A DNA stretch of 64,000 bases, taken from Talinum fruticosum. Lineage: Eukaryota > Streptophyta > Magnoliopsida > Caryophyllales > Talinaceae. Position 1 is the stretch's first letter. Each line of letters opens with the position of its first letter. Below are positions 46,997 through 59,468 of the stretch, in pieces. The stretch is from the NCBI GenBank assembly GCA_021018815.1, contig JAITYX010000005.1:11144001-11208000 (forward strand), given 5' to 3'. The translations under genes and the position numbers were made by a program. The notes beneath the pieces were generated by a model. That model searched no databases and was not told the origin of the DNA. It saw only the letters and a program-made list of their open reading frames with translations.

Positions 46997-47004
46997 TATT
47001 TATA
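46997..47004 (-). promoter_or_regulatory. Internal TATA box upstream of S5 ORF3
   Basis: CTATTTATAG on + (CTATAAATAG in sense), 154 bp before the ATG. The leader includes a (GA)n run on + at 46887-46907, (CT)n in sense. Confidence 0.6.
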
Positions 47005-47399
47005 GCGAAAAGGAATGTCCTTCAATATTCGAGTCCGACCTAAACCTTCCACGGTCACCTCGGACAGGAGTGATGTTTCGCTCTCCAATGGTTAGAATTC
47101 CAGTGGCTTTCTCCCAACGACTAGTTCACTAATCGATGCACGCTGTAGAAAGAGAGAGAAAGAGAAATTTTACAAGAAATTTCTAAAATTCTCCACTTAT
47201 CTAGATATGATTTCAGAATATTGATGTCCATTTTGCTCAAAAACCGAGACTCGACTCATTATGGTTTCGAGTGAATCGGAAAATGCAAACACATAATAAC
47301 TCTTAGCTCGGTTTCACTCGGTCAGTTGAACCAATCATTATTAAGGCAAAGAAAGAAAACATATAACATATAATCATGCAAGACAATTTCACTTAGAAC

Positions 47400-47876
47400 A
47401 TTATATAATCATGCATTAATTATGCCAAGTTCATTCCTAATAAAACAAAATGATCCTCACTAAGTGGCTCGGTGAAAATATTAGCTAACCGAAATTTTGT
47501 AGCAATGAATTCAAGTTCAATATCACCTTTATCAGAATGTTCTCTTAGAATATAATACCTGGCCTCAATATACTTTGTCTTTGAGTGTTGAACTGGATTC
47601 ATAGTAATGCTAATTGCACTCTTATTATCACACTTGATTGGGATAGATTTGAAAGAAAGTCCAAGATCCTTCAAGTGTTACTTGATCCATAGAATCCGAG
47701 CACAAGCATGCTCCAGCTGCAATGTACTTAGCTTCAATGTACCTAGAAACCGGCATGCTCCTGATGTGCTCTTTCTATCAACCTTATATCCAACACAGTC
47801 AAGCATCCGAGTATCCAGATCAGTGGTCGGCTTCGAGTCTCTTGAGAACCATGGACCAAGATTCTCGAGTCTCTGC
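47400..47876 (-). pseudogene. pol: S5 pol, RNase H C-terminal part
   Basis: Open at 47674-47420: SIPIKCDNKSAISITMNPVQ, KYIEARYYILREHSDKGDIE, then FTEPLSEDHF, the conserved tail of copia RNase H. The upstream part lies at 55139 on the far side of S6. The flank is TCTGC here and CCTGT at 55139-55143, probably a mutated TSD. Confidence 0.87.
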
Positions 47877-49487
47877 TGCAGGTTTGCTCTTGGAGAGTAT
47901 AAATCACCCTAGAGGGGGTGAATAGGGTGAAGAGGAAACTTGCTTGAGAATTAAAACAGATATGAATCCGAGGTGAGTGAGAGGCAAGGATAAACTCGTA
48001 AAAGCATTAACTCGGAATTTAGTGCAAAGTGAAGAAGCAAATTAAATGACACTTTAAGACTGCTCGATTCTATAATACAATCGAAAAGTATAACTCATAA
48101 AGTACGTGGAAACCCTCCCGGGGCAGAAAACCACGGACCGTGCTAATCCAAGCACGAAGTCAAATCCACTATTTTGAGTCCACAAAATACAGTAGATCGA
48201 CTTGATCCGAGTTGCTCCCTTAAACAACTCCTTACAAGTTTTTCCTAGACTTAGAAATTACCTTATCTCGATCGAGTATTTCCTAACCGAGATCACCCTT
48301 ACGGTTAGGGACAACTAAGCTGAGTTAACCCTTATAGCTCAGTTAAGGGACCTTACTTAGAGAGTAAGAAAGAGAGTATTTGTAATCGAGTACAAGACCT
48401 TACAACTTAGAAAGTTATTAAATACGGAATTGGAGTTGTAAGTAGAAGATTGAGAATGAATACAATGACTTTTGCTCAAGTATGTGTATTAACAATAGAT
48501 TCTCGCAATCCTCAAGTCTTGAAAGTTGACTTCTATTTATAGGTGACCAAGCAGCTTAGCCGGTGTGTCCATCTTCCGACTGGAAGTCCTTTGTAACCAT
48601 TGTAAAGGATTTTTGAGTCACTTAGAAAATATCCGTTGAGATGTGAACATTGAGCAACGGTTCTTGACTCCTTTGGAAGTCCCAAAACCACTTGGTGGTG
48701 TCTTTAAAAATAAGGTGGAAACCACCGTTGAGCTTGGTGTTGCAGATTTCCAATTTTGGAAACAGACAATCCTTACACAAGTGTCTAGGGCTAGGTTAGA
48801 GTAGGAAAAAGCCTTGTCTGCTTGGTGATTTGATGTTTTGAAGTCGGTTACTTTTTCGGTTCAAAAGTAGGATAGCCTCGTTTGAATAACCTACAAAAGT
48901 AAATCAATTTGGTTCTCAAAGTATAAAATACTTTGGTCTAAGATTAGACAGAGATAATAACGTAATTAATATAATTAAGTTACTAATTATCTCGAGTCGA
49001 AAAGGAATGGAATTTTCCGAGTCTAATATCCATGAGGCTCAAATTCCATTCGAGTCGATCTAAAAGAGAATCAAGTTAGATAAAGAATATCGAGTAACAA
49101 AATTGATCTAGACTAAACAAGGTTCAAACTAAATAAGCTGACTTGGAATGGAGAATTAACGAGTGCAATTCCTGTAACATGAAGTCGGACTCGAGTTTAT
49201 GTGCGTGAACAAAAGTGTTTGAACATGCGATATACCCGAGTGTTGAGTGACTCGAACCGAGTGTGAAGAGGCATGTAGACGTAAGCTTTCGAGTCGATCG
49301 GTCGATCGAAACAATCGGAAACATATATTGTAGGTTCTATAACACTCGGAGAGAATGTTATATCACTCGAGAGAAGTTTCTAAGGCACATGGAATGGCTT
49401 GGAATCAAAACTCTATAGGAGAAGAAGTCTTATACCTGATTCCTCGATCGAACTCGTAAAAGTGTAAGTTTAAAGTTTGAGTCTTCA
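47877..49487 (-). repeat. S6 3' LTR
   Basis: 1611 bp, starting TGCAGGTTTGC on + (TGAAGG in the others). TATA at 48534-48541, palindrome at 48918-48934. PPT text ATCTCCCCTTTTT follows at 49488-49500. Confidence 0.88.
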
Positions 49488-49864
49488 ATCTCCCCTTTTT
49501 ATGAAAGGCATTCCATACTTAGACAGAAACTTTGTTAGTGATAAAAATCTAATTATATAAACTTGCTTAGAAAGTAACTTGAGAGTTCATAGCAAGAGCG
49601 AAAGTAACAGAGCAATAAACGAGATAAAATCGGATAGATACTCAACAATTATTAAAGAAATGCATTGCTTCATTAACATTAGAAAAATATTTACAGAGGG
49701 TGAGAGAGACTCCCCTAAACAAGATAACAATTTTTTTCTATCTATTCTCCCCTTGCCTTTCAAGAAAAACAAAAAAATGGGAAGAATTCAACAAGAAGTA
49801 CATATTTGATGTCTAGACAAAAAGGAAAAACATGAAACACTCGTCAAGAAAAGACTAAGAAACT

Positions 49865-51473
49865 AAGGAGGGGATGGATTAGTCGAGGTTGAGGAGGAAG
49901 GACGAGAGGTGCGCGGCGCCGATAAGATCTTGACGATGTTCTTGAGCGCGGCGGAGGAAGTACAGGGATCTCTCGGCATCGGCTTAGTTCCGAGTGGCCG
50001 ACCCGCAACTAGGTCGTCCGGAGGGTCGTCCTCTTGGAACTCAGCCGACCGGAGGGGTGTGCTCAGGCCGACTCGTCGCCGACCGTCCTTGATCGGCGGG
50101 TTCTTTTGACCCACTCAGATCGCTGTCTAAGCTTATCACTTCGGTTGCGCTTCAGAACACCCGGACCCTTAATTGCTGCTCCTTGTCCTTCTTGTTCTCC
50201 TTGCCCTTCCGGCTCTCCTTGATCGAAGGAGCTGCCTCAACCGCGAGCTCCTCTCGCTTCTTCTTCTCCTCTCGTATGAGGAGGACTTGGCGGGGCTCGA
50301 GGATTCCTCGGAGGTGTCCGAGTCTCCTTGATCCTGAGCTGTCTTGGATCGTCTCTCTCGACGGAGATCGATCGGCTCCTCTCGCTCTTTCACCAGAGCC
50401 TTCATCTCAAGGAGCACGTCGTGTCTGCTCTCGTAGTTAAGATTGGGCGGTTTTCGGTTGATGGTCATAGACTGGAAGACAGTCTTGAATGACCGGAGAA
50501 GGTCCTTGAGTTCAAAGGACACGAAGAAATTTTGTCCATGAAAGGAGTGGACAAAATAGAAGAAAGAGTTTTACAAGCACTGCGGTGGAGGCTCCACCAG
50601 GTGGAGCAGGAAGAGAAAGAGGGGCGTCTTTCCGAGTCCGAGGCGGAGAAGGTGGCCTCATCTCCGACTCGTGAACCCGCACACCAGGTTGGGTTTCCTG
50701 GTATCCGTACCCCGAAGTTCCTTTTGCCAACTACAATGGCAGCCTCGAAACTGCGTTCGAGATATGAGGGAAGAGGAACTTTGAATTGTTTGAAAATGAG
50801 AGTGAGAAGAGCACCGAAAGGGAGAGGGGTGTTCTTCTTGTTTTGAGTTTGAACCGCACAGCTGCCATTTGCTCAATGATGGAAGGAAAAATGTCTACTT
50901 CGTAGCCCTCTTGGATATCAAAAAGAGCTTTAAAATGCTTGGAGTTGGGGTTCTCCTTGTTGGAGTGCTGTGAGAAGAAAGTTCTCATCAAGCAAGAAAC
51001 ACGAAGGCGAGCTTCGACTTTACTTGGGTCACGTAAAAGTTTTTGCATGACCCGGGGAACTCTTTTGCATACTTTTCAAAGAAGTCGTCGGTGACCTCAT
51101 TGAAAGGTATTGGATTGCTGTTCAAGAAGAGAGAGGATACTTTGAACAGGACGATGGAGGAGGGAAGTATTGATTCGAACAGTTATGTTACGAACTCCGG
51201 AGGTTAGAATACCTTCGGAGATGGAAAGATAAGTGTAAAACTCATATACAAGTTCGGGATAGATGAACTCACTGAAACAAAGAAAGTTGTAGACCCCGGT
51301 CGATCAGTATGTGAGGCAACCACGAAAATTTTGTGGTTGGGAAGAATTTATCATCCAGACGCAAGATGCTTGGGTGACAAGGGGTTTAGAATTTGAGGGG
51401 CCTTCTTGGCTTTTTGTGCGGGGTTTCTTTGTGGCGAGACAAGAAAATCAGGGTGAGAACCTCTTTTCGGCAT
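49865..51473 (-). pseudogene. S6 ORF3
   Basis: Start at 51473: MPKRGSHPDFLVSPQRNPAQK, the family N-terminus with a weakened basic patch. Blocks: FFSQHSNKENPNSKHFKALF with DIQEGYEVDIFP (51048-50731 open), GYGYQETQPGVRVHESEMRP (50730-50512 open), a charged helix-prone stretch EMKALVKEREEPIDLRRERR (50522-50169 open), then DDPPDDLVAGRPLGTKP (about 50040-49985). Long open pieces make this one of the best-preserved ORF3 copies, though frames still shift between them. Confidence 0.68.
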
Positions 51474-51726
51474 ATTGATGGAGAAAAGAGAGAGTAGATA
51501 AGCTTGAGAGAGAGTAGGAAGAAAGACCTCAAAGAGAGTGAAAGATAAAAGAAAAAAATAGAAGAAGAATGAGTTTGAGAGCAACAGAGCTTACTTGAGT
51601 TGTTCTTCACAAAGCTTGAGAGCGCTGTATGTCGCTTTTAGTCACCGAGAATGTGGTCACGAGGATTTGATTTCGAGAGAGAAAGTAAGTGAAGAGTAAA
51701 GTAAAGAAATGAAGGAGAATGGGCGC

Positions 51727-51734
51727 TATTTATA
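51727..51734 (-). promoter_or_regulatory. Internal TATA box upstream of S6 ORF3
   Basis: CTATTTATAAG on +, 253 bp before the ATG. The leader is C/T-rich and contains CTCAAGTAAGC (about 51598-51588, minus), a possible 5' splice site as in S2. Upstream (51780-51870) there are three AACGG/CCGTT-type words, CACAACGGTTAG and CCCAACGGTTAG among them. Confidence 0.58.
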
Positions 51735-52139
51735 AGAAAAATAAACGTCCTTTAGTATCTCGTTTCGACTTAGCTCTTTCAGCCGTCACCTCGGACCGGT
51801 GTGATTGTTCTCTTCCACAACGGTTAGAATTCCAGCGGTTTGTCTCCCAACGGTTAGTTGTCCGATCACGGCGTGCGAGAGAGAGAGAGAGAAAAAAGAA
51901 GGATTTTGAAAACAAATTCCAAAATTCTCCACTTGTCTAGAGATGATTTCGAAGTTTGATGTCCATTTTTCTCAAAGTCCGAGTCCGACTCAGCTAGGTT
52001 TGTGAGTGACTCGAAACTGGAAATAAATAATAACTATCGGCTCAGTATCACTAAATCAACTAAACTAATGGTTATTTAAGAAATGAAATCACATAACACA
52101 TAATCATGCAATAAAAATTTTCACATAGAAAGCAAATAA

Positions 52140-53760
52140 TTATGCATTTAACATGCCAAGCTCATTCCTAATAAAGCAAAACCGATCCTCACTAAGTGGT
52201 TTAGTAAAGATATCAGCTAATTGAAGATTGGTAGGAATGAATTCAAGTTTAATATTTCCTTTCTCAGAATGGTCTCTTAGGAAATGGTACTCGACCTCAA
52301 TGTGTTTCGTCTTTCAGTGCTGACCTGGATTTTTGGTGATGCCGATTGCACTCGATTATCACACTTGATTGAAACTGATTTGAAAGAAACTCCAAGATCT
52401 TTTAAGTGTTGCTTTATCCATAAAATCTGAGCACAACATACTCCACCTGTAATATACTCGACCTCGACAGTTGATATAGCTACTGAGTTTTGCTTCTTTG
52501 AGTTCGAAGATATTAAGGATTGACCCAGAAATTGGCAAGCTCCCGAGGTGCTCTTTCTATCAACTTTGTATCCAGCGTAATCAGCATCCGAGTATCCAAG
52601 TGAGATTCGGTTCTAAGTCTCCGGAATACCATAGACCTAAATTCCGAGTCCCTGCAAGATATCTCGAATATTCTCTTCACCGCAGTGAGATGTGATTCTT
52701 TTGGATTAGCTTAGAATCTTGCACATAGACAGACACAAAACATTATATGTGGTCTACTGGAAGTAAGATATAGCAAAGATCCAATCATACCTCGACAGAG
52801 TTTCGATCTATTGCTTTACCTTTTCGTCTCGAGTCCAGTTTGAAGCTACTGCTCGTAGGTGTTGCTGCATGCTTCACCTCTTGAACTTTATACTTTTTCA
52901 GCAGCTCCTTGGTGTACTTTGATTGATGGACATAGATTCCATCTTTGTCTTGCTTGATTTGAAGGCCAAGGAAGAAATTGAGTTCTCCCATCATACTCAT
53001 TTGAAATTCCTGTCTCATTAACTCGGAAAAATCTCAACACAGAATTTCATTAGTAGCTCCAAAAATTATGTCATCAACAATAACAAGTACATATGATTTA
53101 CCTCCAAGACTCTTAACAAGGATTTCACCACATAAGTCCATATGTAGCATTTCAAGCACCTTGGATGTGGAAACTGTCTTCGAGAGATTTGAAAGATAAT
53201 CGACTTGTTTCCCTTTTGTGCAAGCTTCACAAATCTTATCTTTCTTAAAAGCACAATTAGGCAATCCTCCGACTAAACCATGAGATGCCAGTTTCTTAAT
53301 AGTATGGATGCTAACATGACCTAATCTACAATGCCATGTCCATGAGTCATTAAGAAGTGATGCTTTTAAACAAGATAAATTCTGACTCGGGTTAGAAAGA
53401 GAAATAATGTAAGTGTTACCCGATCTCTTACCCGAGAGCTTGATCTCCTTGGTAGTGTCATCGAAATGTAATAGTTGGTTTGAGTGAATCTTACCTCTTG
53501 ATCTTTATCACACAATTGAGAAATGCTAAGCAGGTTGTACTTTAATCCTTTGACAAGGTATACGGGGCTGACCAGATTGCCTCCCTTTCCAATCTTGCCT
53601 ATCCCAATTATCTTGCCTTTGCTGTCATCTCCAAATGTGACTTTTCCTCCTTTGTACTCTTCTAACTCGAAAAGAGTCCCGAGTCTCCCGACATGTGGCG
53701 TGAGCATCCACTGTCTAGGTACCAATGCCCTTTTGATCTTTTCCGAGTGGCCTGCAAAAC
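52140..53760 (-). pseudogene. pol: S6 pol remnant with integrase-RT deletion
   Basis: The protease box reads YLDSGCSRHMSGDSGLFE (about 53713-53660), the best-kept catalytic D-S-G here. The HHCC region and integrase start follow (53264-53080, ICEACTKGKQV intact, LHMDLCGEI). At 53071-53080 the integrase text VLVIVDD runs in frame into RT text IIFGATNE, so the rest of integrase and the first half of RT are gone. RNase H follows to about 52150. The fused 76-codon open piece (53264-53034) is a deletion product, not a designed fusion. Confidence 0.88.
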
Positions 53761-54157
53761 AGAAACAAACTAACCCTTCTCACTTCCTCTAACGAACCCA
53801 GTAACACCCTTTACTCGTGGTTCTTTTCTAAGGAAGAAGGTTTTTGGAACCCGGATTTGAATGACTTTGGGTCCGGTCCGATTCTGATCCTTCCATTTAG
53901 TGAACTAAGTCTATGTCTGTTTCTTCTTAAAAGCTTTTCTTTTATAAATCGGTGGAGATGGTTTTCTCCTATAAGTTGGTCCGGGCTCAGTCCTCTTTTC
54001 ATTTTTATGAATGGGACCGTGCTCAGCCTTCCCGAACTTTACAGTTCTGGAATCCTTTTGAAAGCTCCGAGTAGGAATTGGATTCCTCCTCTTTGTTAAA
54101 ACCAAGACCTTCTTTTCTGAAGGAGACACATTGAGATCCCAAGAGCATATCAAGGTT
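53761..54157 (-). pseudogene. gag: S6 gag-pol linker remnant
   Basis: It contains the linker block GKAEHGPIHKNEKRTE and RRKPSPPIYKRKAF (54153-53911 open), homologous to S1 1036-1440. It stops at about 54157 where LTR sequence begins, so Gag proper and the zinc knuckle are lost. Confidence 0.8.
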
Positions 54158-55138
54158 CTTCAAGTCTTAAAAGTTGACTTCTATTCATACGTGAGCAAGC
54201 AGACTTAGCTGTTTTGTCCATCTTCCGACTAGAAGTCCTTTGTGATCGTTGTAAAGGATTTTCCGAGTCACTTAGAAAATCACTGTTGAGATATGAACGT
54301 TGAGCAACGGTTCTTGACTCCTTTAGAAGTCCCAAAACCACCTGGTAATGTCTTTAAAAAATAAGGTGGAAACCACCGTTGAGCTTGGTGTTGCAGATTT
54401 CCAATTTTGCAAACCGACAATCCCGACACGATTGTCCGGGGCTAGGTCGGAGGTGGAAAAAGCCTTGTCTGCTGGTGATTTGACGTTTTGAAGCCGGTTA
54501 CTTTTGCGGTTCAAAATTAGGATAGCCTCGTTTGAATAACCTACAAAAGTAAATCAATTTGGTTCTCAAAGTATAAAATACTTTGGTCCAAGATTAGACA
54601 CGAGATAATAACGTAATTAATATAATTAAGTTACTAATTATCTCGATCGGAAAAGGAATGGAATTTTCCGAGTCTAATATCCATGAGGCTCAAATTCCAT
54701 CCGAGTCGATCTAAAAGAGAATCGATTAGATAAAGAATATCGGAGTAAACAAACTTGATCTAGACTAAACAAGGTTCAAACTAAATAAGTTGACTTGGAA
54801 TGGAGAATTAACGAGTGTAATTCCCGTAACATGAAGTCGGACTCGAGTTTATGTGCGTGAACAAAAGTGTTTGAACATGTGATATACCTAAGTGTTGAGT
54901 GACTCGAACCGAGTGTGAAGAGGCATGTAGACGTAAGCTTTTGAGTCGATCGGTAAGTTAGAAACAATCGGAAACATATATAGTAGGTTCTATAACACTC
55001 GGAGAGAATGCTATATCACTTAGAAAAGTTTCTAAGGCACATGGAATGGTTTGGAATCAAAACTCTATAGGAGAAGAAGTCTTATACCCGATTCCTCGAT
55101 GGAACTCAAAAAGTGTAAGTTTAAAGTCCGAGTCTTCA
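54158..55138 (-). repeat. S6 5' LTR, truncated
   Basis: It starts in mid-LTR at CTTCAAGTCTTAAAAGTTG, equivalent to about 48510 in the 3' LTR, and ends GTCCGAGTCTTCA. The TATA site reads TATTCATA near 54183, weaker than in the 3' LTR. Palindrome at 54568-54584. Confidence 0.86.
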
Positions 55139-57840
55139 CCTGTAGGATATCTAAAAATTCTCTTCACCGTAGTGAGATGTGATTATTTTGGATTAGTATG
55201 AAATCTTTCACATAGACATACACTAAACATGATGTCCGGCCTACTTGGATGTGGGATATAGTAGAGATCTAATCATACCTCGATAGAGTTTCGATCTACT
55301 ACTTTACCTTTTTCGTGTGAGTCCAGTTTCATGCTCGCTACTCATTGGTGTTCGCTGCATGTTTTGTATCTTGATGCTTGTACTTCTTCAACGAACTCCT
55401 TGGTATACTTAGATTGATGGACATAGATGCCATCTTTATCTTGTCCGATTTCTAGACCAAGGAAGAAATTGAGCTCTTTCATCATGCTCATTTGGAATTC
55501 CTGTCTCATTAACACAAAAAATTCTTGACAGAGATTCTTATTAATAGCTCCAAAAATTATATCATCAACATAAATATGAGTAATGAGAAAGTCTCTCCCT
55601 TGGTTTTTATGAAAAGAGTCTCGTCAATCTGACCTCTTTTGAAATCATTTTCAACCAAGAAACTGCTCGAGTCTTTCATACCAAGCTCTAGGAGCTTGTT
55701 TAAGACCATAAAGAGCCTTTTGCAATTTGAAAACATGATTTGGAAATTCTGAGTTTTCAAATCTTGGGGGTTGCTCTACATAGACTTCCTCTTGAATGAA
55801 ACCATTCAGAAATGCACATTTGACATCGATTTCATACAATTTAATATTGATGCTTGATGCAAATGCCAAGAGGATTCTAATTGCTTCGATCCTAACAACT
55901 GGGTGGTCATCCCATCAATCAATCCCTTCTTCTTAATTGTAACCTTGAGCCACAAGTCTAGCCTTATTTCTGACTATCAACCCATCCTCATTCAGTTTGT
56001 TCTTGAAAACCCATTTGGTTCCTATAATCGGGTGTTCATAAGGTCATTTGGTTAAAGTCCGGACTTGGTTTCTCTCGAATTGATTAAGTTCCTCTTACAT
56101 GGCCTCTACCTATTCAGGTTCATTTAGGGCCTCTAGTGCATTTTGGGTTTAGTTAATGATATGAATGTAGTGAATGCACATAGATTTTGAAAAGAAGAAT
56201 GAGTTCTTACCCCACTTGTTGATGTCGGACAAATGTTCTCGAGTAGGTGGCTCGAAGCACATTTGAATGCTCTACTTGTTCTCCGGTTTACCAGGTTTGT
56301 TGGTTGTACTGGTTGATCTTCATTAGCCTGATCCGGCTGAGTTTGCTCATCTTCTTGGCCTTCAGCATTCTGAGCTGGCTCCTGAGCTAGTTCGGTTTGA
56401 GTCATGATGTTCCGAGTCGCCTCATTCTTAGTTGCTTGCTTTTGACTCCGTCCGAGCTCGGCTTCAGCAAGATCATCTTCATCTCGACTTAGTTTTAGAT
56501 TTGAGAACATTGACTCACTTGGTTTTCCCTTATCAATCTCATCAAACACAACGTGGATGCTTTCTTCCACTTTGTTAGTTCTTTTATTAAAAACACGATA
56601 TGCTTTACTATGAGATGAGTAACCTAAGAAATTACCTTCATCCGACCGAGCATCAAACTTGGTCAGGTGATCCTTACCATTATTGTGAACAAAACACTTA
56701 CATCCGAAGGGTTTGAAGTATGAAATGTTGGGCTTCTTTCCCTTCTAGAGCTCGTATGGTGTTTTCTTCAAGATGGGTCTAATAAGGCATCTGTTTAGTG
56801 TGTAGTTTGCTATGTTGACTCGCCTCGACCTAAAAATAGCAGGGTAGATCATGTTCAATCATCGTTGTCCTTCCTATTTCTTCAAGAGTTCGATTCTTTC
56901 TCTCCACTACTCAATTCTGTTAAAGAGTTCTAGGTGCTAAGAAGTTATGAGAGATACCATTCTTATCGCAGAACTCTTCAAATTCTAAGTAATCGAACTC
57001 CTTTTTGTAGTCGGTTGGAATTCTTCCGATCCGAGTCCGAGACTTTACTTGAATTTTCCTGTAGAGTTTGCTGAACTCTTTGAAAGCTTCATTTTTGTTC
57101 TTGAGGAAACAAACCAAGGTAAATCATGAGTAGTCATCAACAATCACAAGTACATATGATTTACCTCCGAGACTCTTTACGGAAATTTCACCGTATAAAT
57201 CCATATGTAGCATTTCAAGCACTTTGGATATGGAAACAGTTTTGAGAGGTTTGAAGGATGATTTGACCTATTTCCCTTTTGTGCATGCTTCATAGATTTT
57301 ATCTTTCTTAAATGCACTCGTTAGGTAAACCCTTAACTAAACCATGAGATGCAAGCTTTTGATGGTATGCATAATAACATGACCTAGTCCACGATGCCAT
57401 GTCCAAGAATCATCATGCAATGAAGCTTTTAAACACGATAAATTCTAACTTGGATCATGAAGAGTAATAGTATAGGTATTACCCGATCTCTTACCCGAGA
57501 GCTTAGTCTCTTTGGTGGTTGCATCGAAATATAGCAATTGGACTTAGTGAATCTTACCTCTTGACCTTTGTCACACAACCGAGACATGCTGAGTAGATTA
57601 TACTTTAATCCCATGACAAGATAGATCGGGTCGACCGGGTTGTCTCCTTTCCCAATCTTGCCTATTCCGACTATCTTGTCGTTACTATCATCTCCAAAAG
57701 TGACTTTGCCTCCTTTATAATCTTCCAACTCAAAAAGAGTCTTGAATCTCCCGACATATGGCATCGGCATCCACTGTCTAAGTACCAATGACCTTTTGTT
57801 CTTTTTTAAGTTACCTGCAAGTCGAAACACACTAACCCTT
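55139..57840 (-). pseudogene. pol: S5 pol, protease to RT part
   Basis: The protease box is DSGCRCHMSGD near 57780-57745. GAG-pre-integrase is at 57720-57430, and integrase pieces at about 57300-56900 (VCFLKNKNEAFKEFSKLYRK). The acidic post-integrase linker is at 56570-56133. RT has EIDVKCAFLNGFIQEEVYVEQPP and LYGLKQAPRAWYERL (55869-55651), with YVDD at 55561-55572. S6 separates it from the RNase H tail. It has many stops. Confidence 0.88.
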
Positions 57841-59468
57841 CTCACTTCCTTTAACGAACCCAGTAACTCCCTTTACTCGTGGTCCTTTCTGAGGAAAAGA
57901 CTCTTGGGAACCTAGATTTCAATGACTTTGGGTTTGGTATGAATCCGAGTCCTCTTTTAGAAAATTGAGTTTGTGTCTATTTCATTAGGAAATCTTTTCT
58001 TTTATAAACGGGTGGAGAGGGATTTCTCCTGTAAACGGATCCGGCTCGAGTCCTCTTTTCATTTTTATGAATAAGACCATGCTCAGCCTTCCTGAACTTC
58101 ATAGTTTTGGAATCCTTTTTAAAAATATTTGAGCAGGAGTTAGATTCCTCCTCTTCATTAAAATCAAGTCCTTCGTTCTCGAAGGAGACACATTGAGAAC
58201 CTAAAAGCATATCAAGGTTTTTTTACCTTGAGTGAATTTCAAAACAAGCTTTTGAGACTCATTGAGCTTTCTTTTCGGATGCTCATTTTCTATTCTCGAG
58301 TGACTTAGACCCAGTCTCATTAGTTTGAGTACTAGTCTTGACTTCTTTCAGAGTTAGTCTCGGCTTTTCCAATTCATTTTTCAAATCATTACTCTCAAAA
58401 GTAAAGGACTCAAGTTGTTTTTGAACTGAGAAGATTAAGAATTAGACTTTTCTTCCAAAAGTATAAATATATTTAGCTAAACTAACTTTGGAGAACTTGA
58501 GAAAGTATTTAGTTACCTCCGCGCACTTGTCTCCTCGATGTCTAAGTTGTCGAGTCCGACTCGGATTCGGCTTCCGAGTCCGTTAGTGCCGTCGGACACT
58601 TTGAGTCATCGAATCTTCATCTTCTTCAAATGAATCTTCATCACTCCACGTGGCCATCATAGCCTTCGTCTTCTTTCTGTCCCTCTTTGTCCTTGGACAG
58701 TCCTTGACTATGTGATCTTTGCTGCCACATTCGAAACAACCGAGTTCTTAGTTAAAGATAACTTTTCGGGGAGGAGTATTTACCTTTTCTCGTCCTTCTT
58801 ATCTTTCTTGTAGAACTCTTCCTTTGGTCTTTTTCTTCCATTTCTTGTGCTTCATTATTCTTTTGAAGCCTCGGGCAATAAGTGCCATGGGGTCTTCTTT
58901 TGAGTATGAGGAACTCGGACTTTCTCTTACGCTTTCCGAGACTTTCAGCGCAATGTTCTTTTTAGTGCCGACCTCGGCATCCTCTTCTTCCAGTTGAATT
59001 TCATAGGTGAGCAACTTCCTAATCGGTTTGTCCGGCTTTAGTTAAGACAGGTTCGGAGCTTCCTCGATGGCTGTCACCTTGGGACCCCATCTTCTCTTTG
59101 GCGGACTTCTTAGAATTTTTCTCGCACATTTCTTCATGCGAAGTCTTTGTACCCAGAGATTTGAGATTATTTGTAATCTTTGTGAATTGTATAAACATCT
59201 AAGTGATGTTTTCTTCGGCTCCATCTTGAACAGCTCATATTTGTGAAGATATTGACTTATCTTCGCCTGTTTCAATTGGCTTGTTCCTTTATATGTGTTG
59301 ATAAGAGTGTCCCACACATCTTTAGCCGTGTCACAGTCGACACTCTGTTGTATTCTTCCGAGCTAATAGCACACATCATAATGTTCATCGTTTTGAAGTT
59401 CTTTCCGAACTTTTCTAACTCCTCATTGGTGTACTCAAACTTCTCTTTAGGCACGGATCTTGTACCTT
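57841..59468 (-). pseudogene. gag: S5 gag, main part (split by S7)
   Basis: The linker (58210-57977, NPSPPVYKRKDF), then the zinc knuckle at about 58745-58700 with an intact CFECGSKDHIVKDC pattern, then UBN2-type blocks (59317-59042: TYKGTSQLKQAKISQYLHKYELF). S7 is inserted at 59469; the N-terminal part is at 61207-61030. Confidence 0.86.

Larger units (their letters stand above)
47877..55138 (-). mobile_element. S6: internally deleted Sirevirus-like copia element
   Basis: Inserted in S5 RNase H. The 3' LTR (47877-49487), PPT, ORF3, part of pol, the gag linker and only the U3-side 981 bp of the 5' LTR (54158-55138) remain. Two deletions are visible: between integrase and RT at 53071-53080, and between the gag linker and mid-LTR at about 54157, which removed the PBS and most of gag. 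Subfamily B LTR, 7262 bp in all. Confidence 0.9.

Noticed and set aside
53034..53264. A novel integrase-RT fusion protein
   Set aside because: The join falls at an 8-bp repeat shared by both parent domains and the flanking copies have the normal order, so it is a deletion product.
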